Shown: positions 47,696 to 59,286 of the stretch, piece after piece
Numbering within the stretch: the stretch's first letter is position 1
Layout of the letters: each line of letters starts with the position of its first letter
From: Chloranthus sessilifolius
Taxonomy: Eukaryota > Streptophyta > Magnoliopsida > Chloranthales > Chloranthaceae
Assembly: GCA_021018995.1 (NCBI GenBank)
Contig: CM037597.1
Span: 1,067,299 to 1,131,298, forward strand
DNA: 64,000 nt
Reading direction: 5' to 3'
Position numbers and translations under genes: made by a program
Notes under the pieces: generated by a model
Told to the model about the DNA's origin: nothing
Seen by the model: only the letters and a program-made list of their open reading frames with translations
Databases searched by the model: none

Positions 47696-48846
47696 TGATG
47701 AGTATTTTAGATCCGCCTGTTTGAATCGTGGTCGGATAAAGAGGAGACGTTAAAAGAGAAAGTGGCCCACGAATGTGTTTTTAAAAAAAGGCCCGTTAAA
47801 GACCCGTTTGATCAGAAAGAAGAAAATCCAAAATTTATTAGGGTCAACTTTCAATCCTGTCACTTTTATGTTTGGCCTATTTTGAAGGGTCAAACGAAGT
47901 CGGATTGATGCGAAATTGGTCATATTTGAAAGCTTATCGAAGTAGCTTTCCAACGAGCCAAAATTTGAGCAATTCCGACAAGTATTGAAGAAGTTATGGT
48001 AAGTTTTAGGAGGTTGCACATAAAGTGACGAATTTCAAGAATCCTAATTGAATTAGGATTAATCTCTTTTATAATTTTATTTTAGAAAGTAGGAGTTGTT
48101 TCTTTTATTAGAAATAGGATTAGTTTTCTTATTGTTTTAGGACTTTATTGTTTTAGAAGAATTAGGATATTTCTTTTATTAGGAATTAGAGTTCTACTAG
48201 GATTTTTAATTTTATGTATTGGTTAGCCTATTTAAAAGGCTTGTAAACACTTTTATATAGTTTTTGGTTAATGAAAATTGCTTATGCAAAATTGAGAGTT
48301 CTAAACTTTCGTGAGGGTGTGATTCTCTCAAAACGGAGAGCGATTCTTCGATTCCCGTTTGCGGTTTGGTGCGAGGCCAACTCTTCTTCCCTCTCTATCT
48401 TCTTTAGATTTACGATTTTCGTAAGTAGCATAATCCTAATTATTTTATTGATCTCATAAAAGCCCTAAATCAATATTTTATTCATCATTAATTTTATTAG
48501 CCTTTTCTTTTCGTATCTCATAAAAGTCCAAAATTAATATTTTGTTCATCATTAATTTTATTAGCTTTTTATTTTCGTTTGGTATCGAGAGAACCCGCTT
48601 GCGAGTTCGTTCGATGCCCTAAAACTATCGAAGATCTAGCCGTTCATAAGAACCCTAATTTTCTAGATCCGAGATAAGGAACATATACTAAAGTAATGCT
48701 ATTTTGGGCCAAAATTAAATCACTTAATTGAATTTTTAGAATTTTTCGTGATAATTTGTTAAGAGAAATTGCTATTTTTTTTAATTGATCAATTAATTTT
48801 AATCCCAATCGTAGCCCTAACATTGCATTGAGTAAGTTCCCGCATT
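47696..48846 (+). repeat. 3' LTR
   Basis: Starts TGATGAGTATTTTAG, collinear with 44489-45648 with scattered substitutions and small indels, and ends ...CCGCATT next to the hAT coding sequence. Confidence 0.8.
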
Positions 48847-51800
48847 AGTTTGCCATATTGATACCCATGTACGTATGTCCCCCTTGAAACTGAGGCATTA
48901 GCAACGAATATGGCTCAGTGTAATAGATAAATATCAGTCCTCCAAAAAGGTGACCAACGACGTCATATGGTCGGGGGTAGGTTGATTGAGGGATTGGGTA
49001 TGAGTTACTGGTTGTTGAATCTTCGGTGCTTTGCAAACTAAATCTCCCGAAACTAGATATAGTATAACCCAAATCATCTTGCGGATCTTATGGTGGTGGT
49101 GGTGTTTGGTAAGATTCTGAAGCTCCTCTTCCTTCAACCCCTCCACCTCTGAATGTAGGAGTGTCAAATATTATTACCGGTTCATCATCCCACATGATAA
49201 TACCTCCATAAGAATAAGAGGGACCAACATCATCCCCTCCACCACTAGTGCCAATATGGGTTTCATCGCCTCCACCATCACCCCCATCACCCCCATCATC
49301 GTCATTATCATCATCATCTTCCCCCTTATCACTACCAGTCTGTGTTTTGTCATCAGATCTAACCACTGAATAACGATATAATCTTCTTTTCTGCTTAGGT
49401 TATTGGGAAGCCTGCTCCTCTGCTATTCTTTCTGCATTATCCAGCCATGCAGTGCTCTCACTATCCAATACTGACGCTTCTCTCTCTTCGATCCACTGAT
49501 TCAAAGGGTCATCCTCCGCGAATATATAATTCAACTCAATGGGATTAAAATATTCACTATCTGTAAGGTAGAATATGATAGGTGAATTAGTATATGCCTC
49601 GTCAATTACATGAAATAAAAATTGTATGAACTAAGACGTCAAATAATTACTTACCAAGGTTGGTCCTTTGCATATTCCTAACCCTTAATCGCATGAATGA
49701 TAATAACTTTTCCAATCGACTCGTAGTTAGTCTATTCCTTATCTTCGTGTGAATGAGAGAAAAGGTACTCCAATTCCGCTCATAGTTGGATGAGGAACAT
49801 GTTTGCGATAAAACGCGCATAGCAATCCGTCTCAGTATTGGACCATCATGTCCATAGTGCATCCACCAATCAACCGGTTTAACGCATTAGATTTGGGATT
49901 GCGCTAACCTTGTCTCAAATGACCCATGTTTCTTGCAAAATATATCAATCTACAAAGATGGAATACAATAATCCACATATCAATAAACATATCATATGAC
50001 ATTTGACTAGACGAGTTATGAGTTATGACTACTCACGTCTCATATGGCTTGACTTTGGTTCGCCAACTCAGGTTCCATTCGTTGGATGACATTAAGCAAA
50101 CCACTGTACTTAACTCGAAGTGTCGCGTATACTGGAAGGCCGGATTCAAGTAGTGTACTATACATAAAACGTGAGCAATCTCATCAGTATATGGAAACAG
50201 TGAATAATATGAAAAATAATAAATAAATACAAATCACTACACATGCAAGTGCTGGTGAAATTGTTTATCCCACTTCTTATCAATAACTGCCCAACATCAT
50301 TTATATTTTGTAGGGCATTTGATTTTGATAGCCAATTTTGCATTGTCCATGAACTCGTAAACATACCCCATCGTTGGTTTCTCATCACCATCTACCAACC
50401 TCAACACTTGCATCAATGGGGTAGTGACGACGATCAGGTGGTCAACATCTGCCCAAAACTGGGTGCTGTAGATCAAGTCAACAACTTTAGTGCAAACAGC
50501 TATCTTTGATCGTGGGAGTTCTAATTCACATTTTCCCCATTCTTCGGATGACAGTATGCTTTTTAGCTGACGCCTATATCTAGCCAAGCTCTGTAGGGCT
50601 AGAAATTGAGTCGCAAACTATGTAATCTCAGGCCGGAGCAGCTCGTTCTTAGTGAACCCCCTCATTAAATTGATGAACTTATCACTGTTGTACAGAAAAG
50701 AAGTAATCGTTCTTCCCTTCTGAATAGTTGCCTGAGCTTTGGTCTTCTTTCCCAAATTCTCAAGAATGAGGTTCACATAATGAGCGGCACTCAGAGTCTA
50801 GTATAGTGAGGTCTCTTCAACATTAATTTTGCACCAACTGCTTTATAATTGATGGCATTTTCTGTTAGCACCTGCACAACCTGCTTCTCTCCAACCTCTT
50901 CAACTACCTTATCCATTAGTTGAAAGAGGTAATTAGCCGTCTTCGCGTATTTAGAAGCATCAACTAATTTCAGAAATACTGTCCCGACATCATTGTAGAC
51001 CAAAAAGTTTATCAAACTCTTCCTTGTGGGACCGGTCTATCCATCACACATAATTGTGCAACCTCTCTCATCCCATACTTCCTCAAAGCTCTCTGCACAT
51101 AAGCTCCTATCTCCGCATACTCATCATCTAGTAGAGGCTTAGATACCTCATATGCAGAAGGCTTTTTAATTTCTGGACCGACTTCTGCACTTATATCAAT
51201 CATACTTTTGAAGTATGACGACTCCACAACCTGACTCGGAATGTGGTTGAATACCACAAACTTTTGTAATGGCCTTTCTGAGCCTCTTTCCCAATGTTTT
51301 CACTGAGGTTGCACTCAATTTACTTTGTTTCGCACTTTCTGTCCGGTACATGAACGAATCCATGAGACCTGTAGTAGGCCTCCTGGACTCCCTCGCAGAA
51401 CTTGACCTGTGCAACCCCCGAGTCTCCTCGATGTCTTCATCATCATCGAGATCATATGGCCTTTGACTAGACCCACCACCACCAGCACGCATGGATGGGC
51501 GCCTCAACTTGGACCGAAATCGATAATCGGCTTCTTCTTGGTTTCATTGCTGTCGTGTTTCTCTAGCACTCTCCCTCATGACTCTCGCTGTCACCACATC
51601 CTCACCATCCTCAGGTCCAGGTGCAGGAAACTGTTGATCCCCCCTCCTTATTCTCTCGTACATGTCCCTATCTCGGTCAGCTTCTGCGTTTTCTTTTTTT
51701 CCCTTAGCTGCCTGCAAGCTAACTCTGATAGCTTCTCTCACCTCTCTCGGAACATGCTCACATCATTTTATCTCTCCCTTAATGTGAGCCAAATGCTCAT

Positions 51801-51989
51801 TCAATCGTATAATACCTCCTCCCTGTAATTTCTTTCCACAGAGCTTACATTCGATTTGGAGCCTATCGCCATTTATTGCTGTGCCATATTGTCAGGCTGG
51901 ATCTTGCTCACGTACCATATTTATTTATTGCACCTGCATGAATTACTAGAAGATAAGATGCTAATTAGAAGCAACTAAACATCCATGTT

Positions 51990-52640
51990 GATTACATGTC
52001 ATGGGGTATGTGACGCGTGTCACATGTAATTGATGTGTTACATGTGTCATGGGGTATGCGACACATGTTTCACATACCCATGGCAATGCCATTTGATGAT
52101 GTGTGTCGCATGCCATTAATTAAAGGTGACACATCACATTTAATTAATGACATGCGACACATGTCATTTGATGATGTGTCACATACCCCATGACATTTGT
52201 CACATGTCATGGGGTATGTGACACATCATCAAATGACATCGTCACATGTCATTGATGATAAATTAATGACACATGTGACAGATGCCATCAAATGACATGT
52301 GACACATGTCATGGGATATATGACACGTCAATTACATGTGTCACATGTGTGACATGTGTCACGTGTCATGGGGTATGTGTCACATGGAATTGATGTGCCA
52401 CATGTCACATGATGTGACACATCAATTACATGTGACACATACCCCATGACACATCAATTACATCTGACTCACATGTGTCATGGGTTATGTGACACATGTG
52501 TCATGGGTTATGTGACACATGTGCCACATGTAATTGATCTGTCACATACCCCATGACACATGTGACACATTAATTACATGTGACACATATGTTACATACC
52601 CCATGACACATGTGACACATCAATTACATGTATTACTAAC
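51990..52640. repeat. Array of direct and inverted CATGTGACACAT-type repeats
   Basis: About 650 bases built almost wholly from short words ACATGTGACACAT, CATGGGGTATGTGACAC, ATCAATTACATG and their reverse complements in irregular order. The word ACATGT is itself palindromic. It lies just upstream of the hAT transposase ATG (51918, minus), where hAT elements carry subterminal transposase-binding repeats. No coding content; not a CRISPR (no constant repeat/unique spacer pattern). Confidence 0.85.
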
Positions 52641-53080
52641 ACATTAATTATTGGAAACATGATTTACTAAATATAAAACCCCAAATTTACTAACATATTT
52701 ACTAAAAGTAAACCCCCAAATTTGACCCATTAAAGACATTATAAGCTCAAATTAGGGGGGTTTGAAATAAAACTCTCAAATTTGGGCTTAAAATTTTAAG
52801 ATCTACCATATTTAAGGGTAGATGTTGAATGAATAAACCCCCAAAATGTAAGAAATGGGGGGAAAATAACCTAAAATGATAGAAAAAATCCTTCTCTACG
52901 ATCTCTGGCAATCCCGCATTTTTCGGGTGGTGCTAGAAGCCTTGAATGGGAGGTTCAAACCTCCGGTGTGGAAGAAGCGGGAGAAGAGAGAAGAAAGAAG
53001 AAAAAAAACCCAGAAAAAAGAGAAAAAAGACCCTAAATAGCTGAAACTCGTGCTTCAGCTTGGTACCCTGGCCCACAGAA
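52641..53080. other. No gene seen; A-rich, possibly hAT terminal region
   Basis: Short recurring CCCCAAATTT words and a purine-rich stretch near 52975-53035. No open frame of note. Confidence 0.35.
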
Positions 53081-53084
53081 AAAT

Positions 53085-53310
53085 CACGAAATTATTGACC
53101 GATAATTTGAAACTATAGTCTGATACGGGCGATCATTTGCTCGTATCAGATGATAATTTGGCTGTTTTAGGGGTCCACAGAAATCCACCAAATTGTCAGA
53201 CGTTAATTTGGAATTATCGTCCGATAATTTCAAGTTATCGTCTGATACGAGTGATAATTTGCTTGTATCAGACTATAATTTGGCTGTTTTAGGGGATATC
53301 CGATAAAAAC
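53085..53310. repeat. Imperfect tandem repeat, ~125-bp period
   Basis: TGATACG(G/A)G(C/T)GAT(C/A)ATTTGCT(C/T)GTATC followed by ATAATTTGGCTGTTTTAGGG occurs at about 53122-53175 and 53246-53297. CCGATAATTTGAA(A/C)TAT-type words lie between. Likely part of the hAT element's terminal DNA. Confidence 0.6.
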
Positions 53311-53399
53311 CCTTTTTATCGTTTCGGGTACCCTCCAAAATGATACGTTCCGGCATCGTCCGATATTTTAATCCATGATAGCGTGGCTTTGACAACCAT

Positions 53400-54277
53400 G
53401 ATCAAGCCATAGTTCAATCATTAATATAGACCTGTCCACAAATACAATAGAGAATCTGAAATGAAAGGCTTAAAGTCCTTTTTAGTGCATAAAGAAAAAT
53501 CTAATCAACTAAGCTTCAAATCATTCTTCGCTTAAATCTAGATTTTCATCAATCAATGACGCATCTACATCATCCACTCCATGTATTATTATACTCCCTG
53601 GAATCCCAAACAATGGGTCAGTTTACCACGTAAACTAGTATGGACCAGACGTGATAAGGCAAATAGAAAAGGTTCATAACTTAAACCAACTCATAAAATC
53701 AATCAATAATAGTGATATAACATGCAACATAAATGATGAGTAAAGCAATAGAATGAAACTGAACCATAACATTAAATCTAAATAAACGTTATGGTTTGGG
53801 TCTCTACCCTAGTTTCATGTGTGGTAAGTTTAATTGTGCATTTAATGCTCATGAATCGGCATGCATAATGGACATGATTATCTCTTAATCATTATCCTAA
53901 TTTTCTCTTATCCTTCGATTAGTATCTTCGTTAACCTTCGTATAACTTCACTTCAGTTAAGTAGTAAGCTTAAAAGTAAAGACCTTTTCCTATCTCTTTA
54001 GTCTTATCATTTATGCATGGATGCATAACTTTTCTTACTTGTCATTCATATTCATGTTAATTCCTTTAGCATAATCCCATAGGAATTCTATCGTAATAAA
54101 AAAAAATTTGTTTTGCTTTCATGTGTCATGTCATAAAGGTATCTTTTCACTTTTATGAATGCCATGAATGTACATGCATAGAAAAACTGAAAATCAATCA
54201 ATCATGCAATAGCTCTTTCACTTGTTTAGGTTTAACATATCATAAAATATGATACAAATTTAAGAGTTTGACTTTTG
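53400..54277. other. No gene seen
   Basis: AT-rich sequence between the hAT flank and LINE C. A (GA)n microsatellite (54278-54300) follows. Confidence 0.35.
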
Positions 54278-54322
54278 AGAGAGAGAGAGAGAGAGAGAAA
54301 GAGGTGGAGAATAAAAGAAACG

Positions 54323-56640
54323 ATGGCTGCCAGGTTTGCTAAGCCGTGTCTTGTGCTCAGGGCTGGCGATTGGATCTGCGGTTGGTGTCGCAATGTCAAT
54401 TTTCGTCGTCGCTCGATTTGCCATAGTCATGGCTGCGACGCCACCTGATAGCAGGGTAAGACCGTTGCATCCGCAGATGAACGGATACCGGTATCGAGGA
54501 GGGAGAAGCAGACTTTTTTGAATGAGTCTCAGTTAAGAGATATTAAACAGGGATGGTCGATAGCCGCAAAGAAGAATAGACTGGTTATCACGTCCTCCCT
54601 CAAGGCTATTGACCATCATCCCTGCTCGTTGGATGCCAAAGCAGTGATTTAGTGCCCGATTGTGTCGTCTCTGAGGGACCCTCCGACTTCAGATGACCCA
54701 GTTAGCTCTGGGTCTCTCGTAGTAGACCTCCCACACATTCGCTCTCTCGCCGCTAATTTGAGACATTTTTGGGTGGTCATCATTGCAGGCAAAGACCTAC
54801 TATCTTTATATTCTATTCATAGGTGGATTAATTACAGCTGGGAGTATTCTGAAAGGCCTACGACTTCTGCCATTTCTTCTTCTATGTTCCTATTGCGGTT
54901 TGGGTCGGAGGAAGGTGCATCCGGCTTTTGTCTCAAAAAACAGATTTTCATTGACGGATGCTCGGTTGACTGTTGCTGGTGGGAACCTAGTGTGGGCGAG
55001 GTACTGGCTCACGAGGAGGAGGGGGTCTGGCTACACATCTTTGGCCTTCCGATTCACGCGTGGTCCCCGGAGATGTTCCTAGGGATCGGGAACCGCTGTG
55101 GTCTCTTCGTTCGGGTCGATCGGCGCTCGGCGGATTTGTGGAGCACGACCCACGTTCGCATCCTCGTGGCTGTCGATTCGCTTGATAGGATCCCTCGATC
55201 CTTCGATGTTCTGGTTGACGGCCACCACTGTCAGCTCTTTGTGGAAATCGCCCGACGGGAGCGGACTATCATCAAGCATCAACCGGTCAAATTCTTTGCG
55301 GGGCCTTGCCCTACGGTATCGCCCTCACTGATTAGCGATAAGAGTAGTAGTTCAGTGAACTAGGACATGGACGCATGGATCGGATATCGGCGAGAGGCGC
55401 GAAGGGGTGCCCGACCACGTACTCGGCGCACGACCTATGCCCATTCGTCTCTCCGACCTTGCCGGAGGGGGACGACGTCGCCTTAATCCGGATCGCTCAT
55501 TCTTTGACGGCCGAGGGTTTGGAGGGTGGTATCGGGGATGTGGCGTCGGTGGGTGTACCGGCGGCGACTCTCGCCACTACGGATGGATCAACGGTCCTGA
55601 TCTTTGTGTACAAGGAGCCTGAATTCGTACACTTGCAAGTACAGAGGGTAGGTGAGAGAAAGGGGCAGTCAGATGAGACGGCCAAGGTTGGGGGCCGTAC
55701 CTGGGATCCGATGGAGATCGAGGCGGTCGGTCCTCTTCTGAGGTCTGCTCTTGCTAGCTGCAAAAAGGTTAGGGTTTATCTAAGGAGGAGAAGACGTAGG
55801 GTGGTGCCTTGAGGAGCGAGAAGGAATGTGGAAACGACACGTCGCCTGCCGCTGAAAGCATCTGAAGGGTCTACGGAGGCTTCGAAGGGTTTTGACCGCG
55901 GATCAGATAGTGGGAGGGGTTTATACCATGCGTTGGGGGGGAGACACGTGGCATCCTTCGAAGGCTCTCGAGGGCGACACATGTTCTGATAGAGTCCCTG
56001 ACCAGTTGGGTTTTAAGTTGCTTCGAAAACCTGGTGGGGGGGGGGGTTCTGGGTTGAACCTGATCGACTTGTACTCCCGGGCCTATTGAGTGGGTCGAGT
56101 TATAACTTTAATGGGCCAGATTGGTTGGGTTCTCCTCTTCGGTTGTGGATCGACTCGGGTACTCATTTTGCTTCCCATTACGAGGAAGAGGAGACCCGCA
56201 CCTCTATTTTAGATGGAGAGACTGAGAAGTTGGGAAAGAGTAGCGACAGAGAGGAGGACCTCCGGTGGCGCAGAGACACTCTCCGGGAAGCCGATACGCC
56301 CGATGGTGTCGAGAGGGATTCGGGTAATGCTGGGCCTGAGCTGGAGCTTCAGAGGGGGAACTGGCCGGTCACAGCTACTGTTGAGCCTAGACGCCTGACG
56401 GTGGGAAGCTTGCAGATACAACCTTATCCAGAGCTTTTGGAGTTTGGACTGACCTAGGATTCTGAAATGGTGGCGGAAATCGACCGGCTGACCGAAGTAG
56501 GGTGAAACCTCGGGATGCCGTTTAAGTGATCCCAGGCTGAGTTATGGGCGGTGTTCGAGCTTGCGCGGCTACAATGGGGTATGTCGGATGGGAGAAGGGA
56601 GGGGGACTGTAATCGGTTTCCTTTCTGTTGGGCGGGTTAG
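54323..56640 (+). pseudogene. LINE C ORF1: RanBP2-type zinc finger + DUF4283-like protein (decayed)
   Basis: Codons 10-16 read LVLRAGD, followed by a RanBP2-type finger W-I-C-x2-C-x3-N-F-x5-C-x4-C at 54365-54436. A TGA follows at 54446-54448, after which the frame resumes with a segment containing QGWSIAAKK, which aligns to [10 protein letters not shown] of LINE B. An intact 233-codon stretch (54662-55363) is the DUF4283-like core (WWEPSVGEVLAHEEEGVWLH, IFGLPIHAWSPEM, GLFVRVDRRS). Later come WDPMEIEA with a KKVRVYLRRRRRR basic run (55.7-55.8 kb) and the [10 protein letters not shown]-terminal motif near 56580. Frameshifts separate these blocks. Confidence 0.8.
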
Positions 56641-56649
56641 GAACTGGTT

Positions 56650-59164
56650 ATGATTATGAAGATATTGTCTTGGAATGTTAGAGGTATCTGCGATCATCTG
56701 AAGCGGATGGGGGTTAAGCAGGTGATTGCGGCGCTTAAACCCGTTGTTGTTACCCTTCAGGAAACTAAGTGGGGAAGTTGTGACAGAAGGAAGGTCACTT
56801 CGGTCTTGGGGGAGGGGGCAGCTGGGATTGGATCGGAGTAGACTCTATTGGTGCATCCAGAGGGATCCTCGTAGCCTGGTCTTCTGCTCCGTTTGATAAG
56901 GTGGATAAGGAGTTGGGATGCTTTTCTGCTTCTGTCGTGCTGCGGGATAAAGTGGCGGGGAAGAACTGGAGTTTTGCGGGGGTTTACGGCCCGACGACTG
57001 ATCGGGAGGGGGGATTTTTGGTTCAAGTTGAATGCTTTGGCTGCTCGGTGGGAATTTCCTCTCTGTCTGGCTGGTGACTTTAACGCTATCCGATGGGATT
57101 TTGAGAAGCAGGGTGGTCCAGCTAATCTTAGGGTCATGAGGGATTTCAACTCGTTCATTGTGGACTGGGGCTTCTTCGATATCCCAATGACGGGGGCTCG
57201 TTTTACGTGGTCTAGTCTGCAGGATTCGCTGACTCTTAGCAGGATTGACAGATTTCTATGCTCTACCGAGTGGCTTAACATTTTCCCTGGTGCCCGCTTG
57301 GAAGCTTTCGCCCATGCCATTTCGGATCATCGGCCTATTCTTCTCACGTGCGAGTCCCATGGTATGGGACCGTCTCCTTTTGGTTTGAGAACATGTGGCT
57401 ATTGGATGAGGCGTTTCGGTAGAAGGTTTGGGGTTGGTGGGCAGAGCTGGTGTCGAATGGGACGGCTGCTTACCGTTTCCTCTCTAACCTTCGTCGGTTA
57501 AAGGATAAAATCAAGATCTGGAATAGGGATGATTATGGAAAGGTTCACATCAGAAAGGAGAACCTGCTCGCAAATCTGAAAATGTTAGATAGTCTTGAGG
57601 AGACCAGAACTCTTTCGGCTGATGAGAGGGAGGTTAGAATGCAAACGAAGGCGGAGTTCAGCGAGACTTGTAGTGTTGAGGAAGTATTTTGGATGCAAAA
57701 AGCGAAGGCTCGATGGTTCAAAGAGGGGGATGCCAACACGAAGTACTTCCATGCGGTTGCAAATGCCCGCAATATATCGAAGTATTTGGGGAGTATCATG
57801 GTGGATGGGGTGACGCACACGGGCCTTGATGAGGTGCGGGATAATATCGTGGGCTTTTACGAACGGCTGTACATGGATGAGGGACTCCCGAGGCCGGTTT
57901 TGGATGAGCTGCAGTTCACCTCTATTTCGGAGGAGGTCAGTAGGGGGCTGGAGAGTGCTTTTACGGAGGACGAAGTGTGGGCTGTGACCAGATTTGGTAG
58001 CAGCAATAAAGCGCCGGGACCGGACAGGTTTACCATGGAATTCTATCGCGCTTTTTGGGAGACTATTAGGGTGGATCTGATGGAGGTTTTCCATGAGTTT
58101 CACTCGACAGGTTTTATCGGGAGAGCATTAAATTCTACATTTATCACCCTTATACCCGAGATACACGGGGCGGAGAGTATTTCCGACTACCGACCGATCA
58201 ACCTTATTAAATGCATTTACAAGATTCTGTCGAGGGTGCTGGCCGACAGGCTTAAGTGGATGATGGGCACTATTATTTCTGGGAATCAAGGGGCTTTCGT
58301 CTGTGGCAGACATCTAACGGATCTTGTGGCGGTAGCTAATGTGAGCATTCACTCAGCATATGTGCAGTGATCTGGAAGGTTGATTTGGAAAAGGCATTTG
58401 ACTGGGTCAGCTGGGGGAATTTAGAGTATATGCTGAAGAGGTTGGGATTCGGCTCTACTTGGAGGAAGTGGATGCGGGAGTGCTATTCTTCCCCGTGGTT
58501 CTCAGTGCTGATTAATGGGATGCCGTCAAGATATTTTAAGAGCTCTAGGGGTCTCAGGGAGGGAGACCCCCTTTCCCCTTTTCTATTCAATATGGTTGGG
58601 GAGGCCTTATCTAGGTTGATCGGACTCTCTAAGGACTTGGGTATGCTTAATGGCATCAAGGTCGGTTAGCAGGGTAGATTCATCACGCACCTGCAGTATG
58701 CGGACGATACTATTTTATTTGGGAAGGCTGATGTGATGGAACTTTGCGCTATGGCTGATGTGCTTTCGGTTTATGAGGCGGTTTCGGGCCAACGGGTTAA
58801 TCTCCTTAAATCTACGATATCTGGTATTGGTGTGGAGGATGAACCTCTGAATTTCCTGGCTGATTCGGTTGGGTGTGATATTGAGGAACTGCCGATCAGA
58901 TACCTGGGTTTGCCCCTCGGGATCAGAAAACCTATGAGCCGCGATTGGCTCCCGGTGGTGTAGAGATTTGAGCAGCGATTGTCCTCTTGGAAGGGCAGGT
59001 TACTGAGCAGTGGGGGAAGGCTGATCTTGGTTAAAGCGGTGCTCTCGTCGATACCCATTTTCTTCATGACCATGTTTAGATGCCCCGCTAAAATTCTTAA
59101 TCGGATGGAGCGTGTATTCAAAGGTCGTTTCTTTGGGAAGGGGCAGGTTTGAACAGGCGTTATC
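56650..59164 (+). pseudogene. LINE C ORF2: endonuclease and RT (decayed, cut by LINE D)
   Basis: Starts MIMKILSWNVRGICDHLK. Endonuclease residues are visible: N (SWNVRG), E (LQETKWG), GDFNAIRWD at 57072 onward, SRIDRFLCS and SDHRPILL. The RT spans about 57720-59150 with [48 protein letters not shown] and an intact YADD box (58697-58708). A TAG sits just before YADD and several frameshifts occur. The frame ends at FLWEG-type sequence near 59140. Confidence 0.88.
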
Positions 59165-59205
59165 TTTTTTTTTTTTAATTCGTAAATTGATATATATTGA
59201 AAGAA

Positions 59206-59218
59206 CAGCAAGGTGCTG
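59206..59218 (-). other. 3' tail hairpin of LINE D
   Basis: CAGCA-CCT-TGCTG, a perfect 5-bp stem with a 3-base loop, 29 bases before the poly-A tract, as in LINE B. Confidence 0.6.
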
Positions 59219-59286
59219 ATTGAACAATACATGGGTCAAAAAGAGAGTAGCAGGAAACAAAAACAACAGCGCTAGCCCCGGCTCGC

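Larger units (their letters stand above)
44489..48846 (+). mobile_element. LTR retrotransposon, pol-deleted chromovirus derivative
   Basis: Direct repeats of ~1.15 kb bracket a 2-kb interior with a tRNA-Met primer site, a gag remnant and a polypurine tract. Protease, RT, RNase H and the integrase core are missing; only a chromodomain-like remnant of the integrase end remains. The flanks AGTGT (44484-44488) and AGTTT (48847-48851) may be a 5-bp target duplication with one change. It is inserted in the last codons of the hAT transposase gene. The two LTRs differ at several percent of positions by eye, so the insertion is not recent. Confidence 0.85.
44413..51918 (-). pseudogene. hAT-family transposase gene (BED finger, DUF659, dimerisation), split by an LTR element
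   Basis: Begins at ATG 51918. A BED-type finger follows (ECKLCGKKL...RLNEHLAHIKG, TGA replacing an expected Trp just before it), then an acidic/Arg linker. The DUF659-like core has pieces VQRALRKYGMREVAQLCVMD (51.1 kb) and NFLVYNDVGTVFLKLVDASK (50.95 kb). A middle part (LARYRRQLKSILSSEEWGKC) and the hAT dimerisation segment (CSSSNYERNWSTFSLIHTKI, 49.75 kb) come next, then a Gly/Asp-rich tail. The frame at 48852 continues, across the LTR element 44489-48846, into 44488-44413 and a TAG stop. Numerous TAG/TGA stops show a dead copy. Confidence 0.8.
54278..59164 (+). mobile_element. LINE C, L1-type element interrupted by LINE D
   Basis: Begins at or just after a (GA)n tract, with ORF1 from ATG 54323 and ORF2 from about 56650. 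It stops abruptly in the RT connection region at 59164, where LINE D's tail starts. The rest of LINE C should lie beyond 64000 on the far side of LINE D. The exact 5' end is uncertain because the 3' target duplication is outside the window. Confidence 0.85.

Noticed and set aside
49088-49366. Asp/Gly-rich 92-codon frame as a separate small acidic gene
   Set aside because: It continues the hAT transposase C-terminal tail in the same orientation between two decayed stops.
51990-52640. CRISPR-like or satellite array
   Set aside because: Not a CRISPR: words occur in both orientations with irregular spacing, no constant repeat or unique spacers, and the genome is a plant. Kept as a repeat.
54323-54448. 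A separate host gene exon encoding a RanBP2 zinc finger adjacent to LINE C
   Set aside because: LINE B has the same LVLRAGD-finger segment in frame at its own 5' end inside a defined target duplication, so the finger belongs to the LINE.
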